Assembly (NCBI GenBank): GCA_003164375.1 | Contig: PLTE01000106.1 | Span: 1-6,119 of the forward strand | Reading direction: 5' to 3' | Length of the DNA stretch: 6,119 nucleotides | Origin: Hyphomicrobiales bacterium | Lineage (GTDB): Bacteria > Pseudomonadota > Alphaproteobacteria > Rhizobiales > Xanthobacteraceae | Shown here: positions 1 through 5,960 of the stretch, one piece after another | Layout of the letters: each line of letters opens with the position of its first letter | Position numbering within the stretch: position 1 is the stretch's first letter | Made by a program: the position numbers and the translations under genes | The notes under the pieces: model-generated | What the model was told of the DNA's origin: nothing | The model's input: only the letters and a program-made list of their open reading frames with translations | Databases searched by the model: none

Positions 1-139
1 CGCCGTTGGGACCGAGCAGACCGAAAATCTCGCCGCGCCCGACGGCAAACGAGATGTGATCGACGGCTACCGCCGATCCATAGGTTTTGGTGAGGCCTTT
101 CGCCTCAATAACGGCATCGGCACTCATCTCTTGACTCAT
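1..139 (-). CDS. ABC transporter ATP-binding protein, N-terminal fragment
   Basis: Only the first 46 codons lie in the window; the gene continues past the left edge. The reading opens MSQEMSADAV, followed by the usual ABC ATPase beginning: an IEAKGLTKTYG strand with the A-loop Tyr at residue 20, then a GEIFGLLGPNG stretch (residues 36-46) that is the first half of Walker A. The rest of Walker A, the signature and Walker B are outside. The pattern fits the COG1131/CcmA-like ATPases that energise export-type ABC systems. The start ATG overlaps the stop of the upstream NEW3 protein gene as ATGA (136-139), which suggests translational coupling. A second in-frame ATG at 127 is an alternative start. 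The permease would be expected further downstream, outside the window. The substrate cannot be told. Confidence 0.9.
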   Translation of the reverse strand, partial: MSQEMSADAVIEAKGLTKTYGSAVAVDHISFAVGRGEIFGLLGPNG

Positions 140-1320
140 CGCCGACCAAACCTTGCGACCGCGCCGACCATCACCAAGAGCGCGACGCCGATAATTCCGA
201 CGCCGGCGATCCCCCACATGGTCGAGGTGGTCACGGTAACGCGGAAATTCGTCGACGCCGACTCGCCACGCGCCGAAGCACGGATCGTGGTCACGTAGTC
301 GCCGGCGATCGCCTTTTCGGTCGGCGTGATCAAGGCCTGCACTTCCTTGTTGTCGTTCGGCGCAATGCGCTCGACCGTTTTCGGATCGAAGCTAATCTTC
401 CAACCGCTCGGCGCCGAGCCGCTCAGCTGAATATCATCGGCTGGCGCCGTGCCGGTATTGGTGATGACAACCGGCACCGAAGCCTCCTTGCCGGCCGAAG
501 CCCGCGTCGACACCAGGCCCTCGCGACCGCTGACGTCGAGCCTGGGTTGGCCGGTGATCGTCATTTCGAGGTCAGTCGTTGCTGCGGCGTCCTCGGCCGC
601 CACCCGCGCCGTGATTTTGTAATCGCCGGCGCCAGCCGTATTTGGCGGCGTTACCTTGAGTTTCACGTCCTTGGTCTGGCCGGCGTCGATCGGCACCGCG
701 TTAAGCTCCTGGGTGCCGTATTGCTCGGTGAACGTGGTGTCGAAGTTTTGCGGTGCCTGGGCGGACAGGCTCACGGTCAGTTTCTTGCCACTGTCGTTCT
801 TGATGCCAAGTTGATACTCGAAGCTCGACTTCGAGGTCCCGCGCAAGTCGGGCAGCTGCGGCGTCAGCGTCAGCTTGGCCGGCAGGTCATTGGCAAGCGT
901 CACCGCGATCGGGAGCTGCAAATTCGAGGTGGTCCCGGTGGCAGCGACGGTGAGCGTTTGGGTGCCTGCCGGAGCGTTTTTCGGCACGTCGAGCCGCAGC
1001 GATAACGAAACACTGGAGTTGCTTGCCGGCATTGCCGCCGCGACCGGCTGGCCGCCGCCCAACAGCGTCGCCGTCCAGCCTGTCGGCACGCCGGATATCG
1101 ATAGCGCCAGGCGCTCTGGCGCCATGTCGTAATTCTGTAACCGAAGGTTGACGGTCGACGTTTCGCCCGGGCGGAGTGTCACCGCGGGATAATCGCTCAC
1201 CAGGTAAAGGCCCTTAATGTCCTTGGGCGTATCGTCGGCCTTCGCGCTCGCAGTGAGTTTGGCAATCGGCGCGAGAAGGACCGCGGCAGCGGCAAAAGCG
1301 GCGATAAATCCGTATCGCAT
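136..1320 (-). CDS. Secreted, membrane-anchored NEW3-domain protein partnered with an ABC transporter
   Basis: A 394-residue protein. A signal peptide (about residues 1-28: Arg, long Ala/Leu/Ile core, ASAKA cleavage region) leads to three successive Ig-like beta-rich segments at roughly 38-142, 150-258 and 262-362. The first and third show NEW3 hallmarks: a Gly-rich turn before a strand (RPGETSTVNLRLQN, AGKEASVPVVITNTG), a P-x-GW motif (VPTGWTA, APSGWKI) and an AGxY/AGTQ turn before the last strand. A C-terminal membrane helix (about 369-388) ends in RFGRR, so the body should be periplasmic with a short cytoplasmic tail. This architecture matches COG1470-like proteins often encoded beside ABC ATPases, as here. 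I chose the ATG at 1320 over the in-frame ATG at 1401 because it has GGGAG nine bases upstream and puts the signal peptide at the N terminus. Its role (binding or scaffolding for the transporter) is inferred. Confidence 0.88.
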   Translation of the reverse strand: MRYGFIAAFAAAAVLLAPIAKLTASAKADDTPKDIKGLYLVSDYPAVTLRPGETSTVNLRLQNYDMAPERLALSISGVPTGWTATLLGGGQPVAAAMPASNSSVSLSLRLDVPKNAPAGTQTLTVAATGTTSNLQLPIAVTLANDLPAKLTLTPQLPDLRGTSKSSFEYQLGIKNDSGKKLTVSLSAQAPQNFDTTFTEQYGTQELNAVPIDAGQTKDVKLKVTPPNTAGAGDYKITARVAAEDAAATTDLEMTITGQPRLDVSGREGLVSTRASAGKEASVPVVITNTGTAPADDIQLSGSAPSGWKISFDPKTVERIAPNDNKEVQALITPTEKAIAGDYVTTIRASARGESASTNFRVTVTTSTMWGIAGVGIIGVALLVMVGAVARFGRR

Positions 1321-1400
1321 TGGCGTTAGCTCCCGTGCAGAAATTGGATCGGTGTACCCCTCCCCAACGCGCTCTAACGAGCCCAGCTGAGGAATGAGCA

Positions 1401-1450
1401 TTGTCAGCGTAATCGTGACAAAATCATGCAGACGCCAGCCTGTTTAGCAA
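1401..1450 (-). promoter_or_regulatory. Candidate promoter and palindromic operator for the NEW3-ABC genes
   Basis: On the minus strand TTGCTA (1450-1445) and CATGAT (1428-1423) are 16 bases apart, each matching four of six sigma70 consensus positions. A perfect 6-base inverted repeat, TTGTCA-N9-TGACAA (1401-1421), would cover the start of transcription from that promoter (about 1416), as a repressor operator often does. The resulting leader would be about 95 bases. The promoter match is weak and the palindrome short, so both may be chance. Confidence 0.25.
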
Positions 1451-1453
1451 GAT

Positions 1454-1478
1454 CTGCGGTAGAGAGCCGCAGTTTATT
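1454..1478 (+). other. Hairpin followed by a T-rich stretch in the Nudix leader
   Basis: CTGCGG (1454-1459) and CCGCAG (1467-1472) form a perfect 6-base-pair stem around a 7-base loop, followed by TTTATT (1473-1478). It ends 14 bases before the Nudix ATG. The shape resembles a short intrinsic terminator or attenuator in the plus direction, but the U-tract is interrupted and no plus-strand gene lies upstream. It could also simply structure the leader. Confidence 0.3.
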
Positions 1479-1492
1479 CGGGATATGCGCGG

Positions 1493-1957
1493 ATGGGCCG
1501 CACCATGGAGGTCAGCGCCGGTCTATTGGTATTCCGCCGCAGGAATGGGCTTGAGGTGCTGCTCGGGCATCCCGGCGGGCCGTTTTGGGCCAGGAAGGAC
1601 AGCGGCGCATGGACCATCCCCAAGGGCCTGGTCGACCCTGGCGAGGATATCCTTGCCGCGGCGCGGCGCGAATTCACCGAAGAAACGAACCTTGTGGCCG
1701 ATGGCGAGATGATCGCGCTGGGGCCGGTTAACCAAAAGAGCGGCAAGACCGTCCACGCTTTCGCCTGCAAAGCCGATTTCGACCTTGCGACCTTCGCCAG
1801 CAATGCGTTCGAGATCGAGTGGCCGCCGCAATCCGGTCGACGGCAATGTTTTCCGGAAATCGACCGCGTCGCCTATTTCGCGCTGCCGCTCGCCATGTCC
1901 AAGATACTTTCCTATCAACAGCCGCTGTTGCGCGAGCTCGAACAGCGTTTCGGCTGA
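1493..1957 (+). CDS. Nudix (NTP pyrophosphohydrolase-like) family protein
   Basis: A 154-residue cytoplasmic Nudix hydrolase, the usual length for COG4119-type predicted NTP pyrophosphohydrolases. The N-terminal strand (SAGLLVFRRR) and the HPGGPFWARKD-GAW-IPKG block typical of that group precede the Nudix box at residues 45-67. There Gly45, Glu51, Arg59-Glu60 and Glu63-Glu64 supply the metal-binding helix. The second conserved Gly of the box is Asn66 (EETNL rather than EETGL), a deviation outside the metal ligands. Members hydrolyse nucleoside diphosphates linked to another moiety; the substrate here is unknown. The ATG at 1493 has GGGA nine bases upstream; an in-frame ATG at 1505 is possible. 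The gene stands alone, divergent from the NEW3-ABC pair and convergent with the GST gene 18 bases away. Confidence 0.93.
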   Translation: MGRTMEVSAGLLVFRRRNGLEVLLGHPGGPFWARKDSGAWTIPKGLVDPGEDILAAARREFTEETNLVADGEMIALGPVNQKSGKTVHAFACKADFDLATFASNAFEIEWPPQSGRRQCFPEIDRVAYFALPLAMSKILSYQQPLLRELEQRFG

Positions 1958-1975
1958 CCGACGTCACCGCGGCCG

Positions 1976-2650
1976 TTACTCACGCGGGATTTCCGGCCAG
2001 TCGACCTCGTCGTGCGGCAGCACCCACGGCTCGCGTCGTGCGGCGTCACGCCATTCGCCCCAGGCCGGCAGCGCCATCATTACGCGCATGTAGGCGCGCG
2101 CCGGCGCGCTGACCTCGACCGCATAAGTATGGAAGCGCCAGACGACCGGCGCATACATGGCGTCAGCCGCCCCGAATGTGCCAAAAAGAAAACCACCGTC
2201 GGCGCCGTATGTTGCGCGACACTCGCTCCAGATGGCGTCGATGCGCCTTACGTCAGCTGCTGCGCCGTCATCGAGCGTACGCGGCTTGACCGGCCGCGCC
2301 ACATTCATTGGAAGGAGCCGGCGCAGCGGCATGAAGCCCGCGTGCATCTCCGAGGCGACAGCACGCGCATGGGCGCGCGCCGCTGCGTCAGCCGGCCATA
2401 AGCCGGAAGCAGGGAATTTGTCCGCCAGATATTCGAGGATCGCGAGCGATTCCCAGATCAGCACGCTGCCGTCGATCAGTACCGGCACCCGGCCGGCGGG
2501 ACTGACGGCGGTCACGCGCGCCTTGAAGTCGGATGCTTCCAGAGAAATGACCGTTTCCTCAAACGCGATCCCGGCGGTCTTCAACGCCAGCCAAGGCCGG
2601 AACGACCATGACGAGTAGTTCTTGTTACCGATGATCAGATGGAGCGGCAT
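1976..2650 (-). CDS. Glutathione S-transferase family protein
   Basis: A 224-residue soluble protein of standard GST length. The thioredoxin-like N-terminal domain (about 1-78) holds the NYSSWSFRPWLAL segment, where a Ser around 13-16 is the likely glutathione-activating residue. It also has the cis-Pro loop VPVL (Pro56) and the Glu67-Ser68 pair that binds the gamma-glutamyl group. The helical C-terminal domain (about 88-215) contains FGTFGAADAMYAPVV with Asp163, the N-capping position of the GST folding motif. The family conjugates or reduces electrophiles with glutathione; the substrate cannot be predicted. The ATG at 2650 has only a weak AAAGAG upstream. The gene is last in a minus-strand series, 63 bases after the small membrane protein gene, with a palindrome in between. 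No clear terminator is seen in the 18 bases before the Nudix stop. Confidence 0.93.
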   Translation of the reverse strand: MPLHLIIGNKNYSSWSFRPWLALKTAGIAFEETVISLEASDFKARVTAVSPAGRVPVLIDGSVLIWESLAILEYLADKFPASGLWPADAAARAHARAVASEMHAGFMPLRRLLPMNVARPVKPRTLDDGAAADVRRIDAIWSECRATYGADGGFLFGTFGAADAMYAPVVWRFHTYAVEVSAPARAYMRVMMALPAWGEWRDAARREPWVLPHDEVDWPEIPRE

Positions 2651-2659
2651 GCTCTTTTG

Positions 2660-2693
2660 TAGCCCGGATTTCTCAACCGTGGAATCCCGACTA
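2660..2693. repeat. REP-like imperfect palindrome (TAGCCCGGAT type)
   Basis: Arms 2660-2672 (TAGCCCGGATTTC) and 2681-2693, read on the other strand as TAGTCGGGATTCC, agree at 10 of 13 positions around an 8-base loop. From memory, the TAGCCCGGAT...ATCCGGGCTA form resembles dispersed intergenic palindromes of Bradyrhizobium and other Proteobacteria; this copy would be degenerate. In the GST message it would fold about 9 bases before the start codon. It has no U-tract, so it is not a typical terminator. Confidence 0.4.
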
Positions 2694-2713
2694 TGCGCTA
2701 TGACGCGAGCGGC

Positions 2714-2890
2714 TCAGACCAGCCCGGTCACGACTGCAACGAACGAAACGAACAGCACGGCTGCGGCGGTGAACAGCACGGTGAGCGCGGTCTCGGCCCA
2801 CTCGCTCGGGGTCGATGCGGCCTCGACCGGGGCTCCCGCCGGCTGATCGACGAGCGCATCAGGCATATCGGTCGACATCTCGGAGGACAT
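2714..2890 (-). CDS. Small single-pass membrane protein, 58 residues, function unknown
   Basis: I do not recognise this protein. The frame is open back to 3037, but the ATG at 2890 is preferred: AAGGA lies five bases upstream, and the extra N-terminal stretch has no protein-like character. The product has an acidic, Pro/Ala-rich head (residues 1-34, with Asp8, Asp11, Asp15, Glu23, Glu30 and Glu33) and one hydrophobic helix (about 35-57) running to the C terminus as Leu-Val with no charged tail. It should be an inner-membrane tail-anchored peptide with the head in the cytoplasm, since there are no positive charges at all. The gene sits 109 bases after the DUF218 gene and 63 before the GST gene on the same strand. 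Its ribosome site lies in a hairpin. Reality of the gene is supported by start context and composition, not by recognised homology. Confidence 0.62.
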   Translation of the reverse strand: MSSEMSTDMPDALVDQPAGAPVEAASTPSEWAETALTVLFTAAAVLFVSFVAVVTGLV

Positions 2891-2894
2891 GGCG

Positions 2895-2911
2895 GTCCTT
2901 CCCCAAAGGAC
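2895..2911 (-). promoter_or_regulatory. Hairpin covering the ribosome binding site of the small membrane protein
   Basis: In the minus-strand message GUCCUU (2911-2906), loop UGGGG (2905-2901) and AAGGAC (2900-2895) form a perfect 6-base-pair stem. The AAGGA in the 3' arm is the Shine-Dalgarno sequence of the ATG at 2890, four bases beyond the stem. Pairing would hide it, although GGGG in the loop stays exposed and might substitute. A mild translational switch or thermometer is possible; chance is also possible. The rest of the 2891-2999 gap is comparatively AT-rich and shows no promoter I would defend. Confidence 0.35.
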
Positions 2912-2999
2912 GAAGCGCGACAACAAAGTATCGGACCGTAGCGATGAAGGATTAGTAAAAATACATACTGCGCCCGAAACGAAGGCCGAGGATGATTGT

Positions 3000-3791
3000 T
3001 CAGGGCGCAGGAAACAGTTCGGAGGTCGCACCAGCAAGCCGGTAAGCGAGGAGGCCGACCCATTCGTGCACAGCGGTGTCGGTCATCGTGAGGCCCGCCG
3101 TGAACGAAGCAAACGGCGCCGTCGCATCAATTGGTCCGCGCGTGCGCCAATCGACCGGATAAGCCTCCACCGCAAAGCCGGCGGCACGGAATGCCGCGAT
3201 GGCGCGCGGCATGTGAAAAGCCGAAGTCACCAAAAGCCAGCGCTCGCCCGGCTTCGGCTGGGCGAGGAGTTGCGAAAATACGGCATTCTCGATCGTATTG
3301 CGCGATTGTTCCTCCGCCGTGATGCGGTCATGTTCGATCCCAAGCGCCTCGAATTCCTTCACCGCGACCGGAGCCTCGGCCGGCGCGTCGAACAGTGAAC
3401 CCGTGCCACCGGAGAAAATGATCCGCGCGTCGGGATAACGGCGCGCCAGCACTGCTGTGGCGGCTATCCGTTCGGCCGCATCGTTGAGCGCGACCGCGCC
3501 GCGCGCCAGCGAAATACCCGGCGAAATAGCGCCGCCGAGAACAACAATGCCGTCCGGCGGCCCCCGCGAAGCGTCCCAGCGCGGAAAGCGCTGTTCGAGC
3601 GGCAGCATCAGAACCCTGCCGAGCGGGGAAAACCCCGCAAAGGCCAACAGGATGAGACTCGTGACGACGAGCCAACTGGCAAGCCGCCGCAATCGCGTAC
3701 ACAAGAAAATAAGGCCGACGAGCCCGATCGACATCAACAAATTCGACGGCTGCGCGAAAAAGCCGAGGGTCTTGGAGAGGATGAATAACAT
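3000..3791 (-). CDS. YdcF/ElyC-family (DUF218) membrane protein
   Basis: A 263-residue inner-membrane protein, close to the usual length of the ElyC type. Two N-terminal membrane helices (about 18-32 and 38-55) lead to a DUF218 domain (about 80-250). Its landmarks are all present: IVVLGGAI (82-89), the IIFSGGTG loop (124-131), EEQSRNTIENA (160-170), LLVTSAFHMPRA (186-197) and a closing HEWVGLLAY (242-250). ElyC of E. coli affects peptidoglycan and enterobacterial common antigen lipid-carrier metabolism; a similar envelope role here is inferred from family. I chose the ATG at 3791, with AGGG seven bases upstream and a typical MLFILSK opening; a GTG at 3809 would add six residues. It follows the RraA-like gene by 45 bases, a gap that contains a hairpin. 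Confidence 0.92.
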   Translation of the reverse strand: MLFILSKTLGFFAQPSNLLMSIGLVGLIFLCTRLRRLASWLVVTSLILLAFAGFSPLGRVLMLPLEQRFPRWDASRGPPDGIVVLGGAISPGISLARGAVALNDAAERIAATAVLARRYPDARIIFSGGTGSLFDAPAEAPVAVKEFEALGIEHDRITAEEQSRNTIENAVFSQLLAQPKPGERWLLVTSAFHMPRAIAAFRAAGFAVEAYPVDWRTRGPIDATAPFASFTAGLTMTDTAVHEWVGLLAYRLAGATSELFPAP

Positions 3792-3813
3792 GGCGCGACC
3801 CTGGTTCACCCTG

Positions 3814-3828
3814 TCCCGCGAAGCGGGA
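3814..3828. other. GC-rich perfect hairpin between the RraA-like and DUF218 genes
   Basis: TCCCGC (3814-3819) and GCGGGA (3823-3828) are perfect inverted arms around the triloop GAA, containing GCGAAGC, a notably stable mini-hairpin in DNA. It lies 8 bases after the RraA-like stop on the transcribed strand. There is no T-run, so termination is unlikely; it may protect the 3' end of the upstream message or be part of a dispersed GC-rich palindrome family. Confidence 0.4.
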
Positions 3829-3836
3829 GTGGACGA

Positions 3837-4538
3837 TTACGACCGCGAGTTCCGCCACGCCGCGTAGCGCGCCTTGGCGTCCTCGTTCGGCGGGTAGAGG
3901 CCGGGCAGTTTGACGCCTTTCTCGACTTCGCCGAATACCCAGCTTTCATAAAGTTCGTGTTCGGCGCCCTCATGGGCTGCGAACTCCACCATCGCCTGCG
4001 GAATGATCACCGCGCCGTCGTCGTCGACCACGATCACGTCCCCGGGAAAGATCGCGCAGCCGCCGCAACCGATCGGCTCTTGCCAGCCGACGAAGGTCAG
4101 GCCGTTGACGGAAGCCGGCGCGGCAACGCCCGAGCACCAGACCGGAAGCGCACTTCGCAGCACGCCGTCGCGATCGCGCATGACTCCATCGGTAACCAGC
4201 GCCGCCACATTGCGCTTTTTCATGCGGGCGCAAAGGATATCGCCGAATATACCGGCCGAGGGCACGCCCATTGCGTCGGCGACCGCGATCACGCCCTCCG
4301 GCATGGCCTCGATCGCGGCGCGGGTCGAAATTGGGCTCGCCCAGCTTTCCGGTGTCGCCAAATCCTCGCGCGCCGGTACAAAGCGCAAGGTAAATGCCGG
4401 GCCGACGATTCGCGCGCCGCCCGGGACCAGCGGTTTTGGGCCATTCATCCAGCAACGCCTGATGCCTTTCTTCAGCAGCATCGTGGTGATCGTTGCCGTC
4501 GGCACCTTGCGCAAAATATCGAATAACGCCTCGCTCAT
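3837..4538 (-). CDS. RraA-like / HMG-CHA aldolase family protein
   Basis: A 233-residue protein of the RraA-like fold (COG0684). It carries the metal and oxo-acid site seen in 4-hydroxy-4-methyl-2-oxoglutarate aldolases and oxaloacetate decarboxylases: GIFGD (96-100, the G-x-x-G-D element), VTDG (115-118) and the Arg121-Asp122 pair. IGCGG (156-160), PGD (165-167) and DDDGAVIIP (172-180) are also family features. It is much longer than E. coli RraA (161 residues) and keeps the catalytic Arg-Asp, so an enzyme is likelier than an RNase E inhibitor, although such proteins are often labelled ribonuclease activity regulator. Substrate unknown. The start ATG at 4538 has GAGAGG six bases upstream; the frame is open back to 4814 only because it shadows the aminotransferase gene, whose stop is 16 bases upstream. 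The two are surely co-transcribed. Confidence 0.92.
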   Translation of the reverse strand: MSEALFDILRKVPTATITTMLLKKGIRRCWMNGPKPLVPGGARIVGPAFTLRFVPAREDLATPESWASPISTRAAIEAMPEGVIAVADAMGVPSAGIFGDILCARMKKRNVAALVTDGVMRDRDGVLRSALPVWCSGVAAPASVNGLTFVGWQEPIGCGGCAIFPGDVIVVDDDGAVIIPQAMVEFAAHEGAEHELYESWVFGEVEKGVKLPGLYPPNEDAKARYAAWRNSRS

Positions 4539-4554
4539 CGTTCGCCTCTCACTG

Positions 4555-5745
4555 CTATCCCCTAAGCCACTTGTCGATCCGCTCGACCGCCTCGCGCATT
4601 TCGTCCGGCGCGCCAGCGTAGCATAGCCGCAAGAAATTCCGACCGTGGACCGGATCGAAATCGACACCCGGCGTCGCCGCCACGCCTGCTTCGTCGAGCA
4701 TGCGGGTAGCGAATTCGAAACTGTCGGTCGAGAACCTCGATATATCGGCATAGAGATAGAATGCCCCGTCAACCGGCAGGAACGACGTGAGGCCCGCACG
4801 CGGCAATCCGTCAAGCAAAATGCGGCGATTTTTCTCGTAGCCCTGTTTCACTTTTTCCAACTCGGCGCGGGCGTCGAATGCCGCCTCGGCCGCGATCTGA
4901 GATAAAGTCGGAACCGAGATCGCGAGGTTTTGCTGCAAGCGCTCGATTGGACGCACAAGCACGGACGGCACCACCATCCAGCCGATCCGCCACCCGGTCA
5001 TGCAAAAATATTTGGAAAACGAGTTGATGATGATCGCATCGTCCGACAGGTATGCCGCGGTCTTGGCCGTGAAGGCGTAATCGAGGCCGTGATAGATCTC
5101 GTCCGATATGACGGTTATGCCGGCATCTTCCGCGCTGCGGACCAAATCGGCGAGTGCCTGAGCTGGCATCATCGTTCCGGTCGGATTAGCGGGAGAGGCC
5201 ACCACCACGCCCTTGAGCGGTCGCACGCGGTGCTCGGCGAGCAGCGCTTCACATGTTAAGGACCATCGCGTCGCGGCCGTGGTCTCGAGCAAGACAGGCT
5301 CACAGCCGAGAGCCGCGAGGATATGCCGGTACGGCGGATAACCCGGCACCGCTACGGCCACGCGATCGCCAGCCTCAAAAGCGGCGAGAAACGCAAGCAT
5401 GAAGCCGGCCGAAGAGCCAGTGGTGACGACGATACGTTCCGGATCGATATCGAGACCATTACCTTCGGAACCGCGCCATCCCGAATAAGAGCGCGCGATG
5501 CGCTGGCGCAGCGAAGCAATGCCGAGCGCTTCGGTATAGCCGTGGGGACCATTCCCGAGCGCCGCCCGCACCGCTGCCACAGCGGTTACCGGCGCCCCAG
5601 CCACCGGCTGGCCGACTTCCATATGGACGATTCGGCGGCCCTGGGACTCAAGGCGAGCCGCAGCCGCGACGACGTCCATCACCATAAACGGCGGTACGTT
5701 GCTACGGGCGGACGGTCGCAGCAAGGTTTTTGCCCTTTCCAGCAT
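4555..5745 (-). CDS. PLP-dependent class I/II aminotransferase
   Basis: A 396-residue fold-type I aminotransferase of normal length. Visible PLP-site residues are TGSSAGF (109-115, phosphate region), Tyr136 in PGYPPYR, Asn187 in SPANPTG, Asp215 and Tyr218 in SDEIYHG, and the Schiff-base Lys245 in SFSKYFCMTGWRIGW, with Arg253. Arg373 in FLRLCYAG should bind the substrate alpha-carboxylate. It converts an amino acid and a 2-oxo acid into the opposite pair; the family covers aspartate, aromatic and other donors, so specificity is open. I chose the ATG at 5745 (AAGG eight bases upstream; the MLERAKTLLRPSARSNVPPF start is typical). An in-frame ATG at 5817, 24 codons earlier, has an even better GGGAGG but at 11-12 bases spacing, so a longer form is possible. 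First gene of the pair with the RraA-like protein. Confidence 0.94.
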   Translation of the reverse strand: MLERAKTLLRPSARSNVPPFMVMDVVAAAARLESQGRRIVHMEVGQPVAGAPVTAVAAVRAALGNGPHGYTEALGIASLRQRIARSYSGWRGSEGNGLDIDPERIVVTTGSSAGFMLAFLAAFEAGDRVAVAVPGYPPYRHILAALGCEPVLLETTAATRWSLTCEALLAEHRVRPLKGVVVASPANPTGTMMPAQALADLVRSAEDAGITVISDEIYHGLDYAFTAKTAAYLSDDAIIINSFSKYFCMTGWRIGWMVVPSVLVRPIERLQQNLAISVPTLSQIAAEAAFDARAELEKVKQGYEKNRRILLDGLPRAGLTSFLPVDGAFYLYADISRFSTDSFEFATRMLDEAGVAATPGVDFDPVHGRNFLRLCYAGAPDEMREAVERIDKWLRG

Positions 5746-5897
5746 CAAATCGCCCTTAAATTCCGACCCGCGCTGTAGCTTATCGGCCTTCGCCGTGCCG
5801 CCCCGCTGATGCCGCATTCAGCGGCTTTCCTCCCGCTTGGTCTAGCGATCTGCATCATTTGGCCCCCGCACGCTGCCCCGACATACTGCCCAACGTG

Positions 5898-5926
5898 TTG
5901 ACCCTACTGCGTCCGATCCATAATTT
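5898..5926 (+). promoter_or_regulatory. Sigma70-like promoter for the right-edge gene
   Basis: TTGACC (5898-5903) matches five of six -35 positions. Seventeen bases on is TAATTT (5921-5926); the overlapping CATAAT (5919-5924) matches the -10 consensus at five of six positions but at a 15-base spacing. Transcription would begin near 5932, just before the gene starting at 5961 or 5997. The divergent region 5746-5960 must also hold the aminotransferase promoter on the other strand, but I see no clear minus-strand match. Confidence 0.5.
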
Positions 5927-5960
5927 GCGCCCGAACCGAGGCACCGGTACTTCGTCTCAC

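Noticed and set aside
547..1005. A 152-codon plus-strand open frame inside the NEW3 gene
   Set aside because: Arg/Gly/His-rich antisense shadow; the minus-strand protein has signal peptide, repeats and membrane anchor.
1958..1975. A bidirectional terminator between the convergent Nudix and GST genes
   Set aside because: Only 18 bases, with no stem of useful length and no T-run on either strand.
2891..3037. A 49-residue N-terminal extension of the small membrane protein
   Set aside because: The ATG at 2890 has AAGGA at good spacing, and the upstream stretch overlaps the end of the DUF218 gene and has no protein-like pattern.
2889..3398. A 169-codon plus-strand open frame opposite the DUF218 gene
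   Set aside because: The composition is dominated by Arg, Lys and Glu without fold-like features; it spans an intergenic gap and a real gene on the other strand.
3328..3858. A 176-codon minus-strand open frame with an ATG
   Set aside because: It is another frame of the DUF218 gene, rich in Arg/Ala/Gly as expected for a shadow in GC-rich DNA. The frame with intact family motifs is the 3000-3791 one.
4003..4626. A 207-codon plus-strand open frame antisense to the RraA-like gene
   Set aside because: No domain-like pattern, no ribosome site of note, and it covers the well-supported gene and the intergenic gap on the other strand.
4539..4814. An N-terminal extension of the RraA-like protein by up to 92 residues
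   Set aside because: The extension is Arg/Ser-rich, lies within the aminotransferase coding region in another frame, and the ATG at 4538 has a well-placed GAGAGG.
5818..5960. A minus-strand promoter for the aminotransferase
   Set aside because: Pieces such as TTGGGC and TATGTC occur on the minus strand but not at an acceptable spacing, so no site could be supported.
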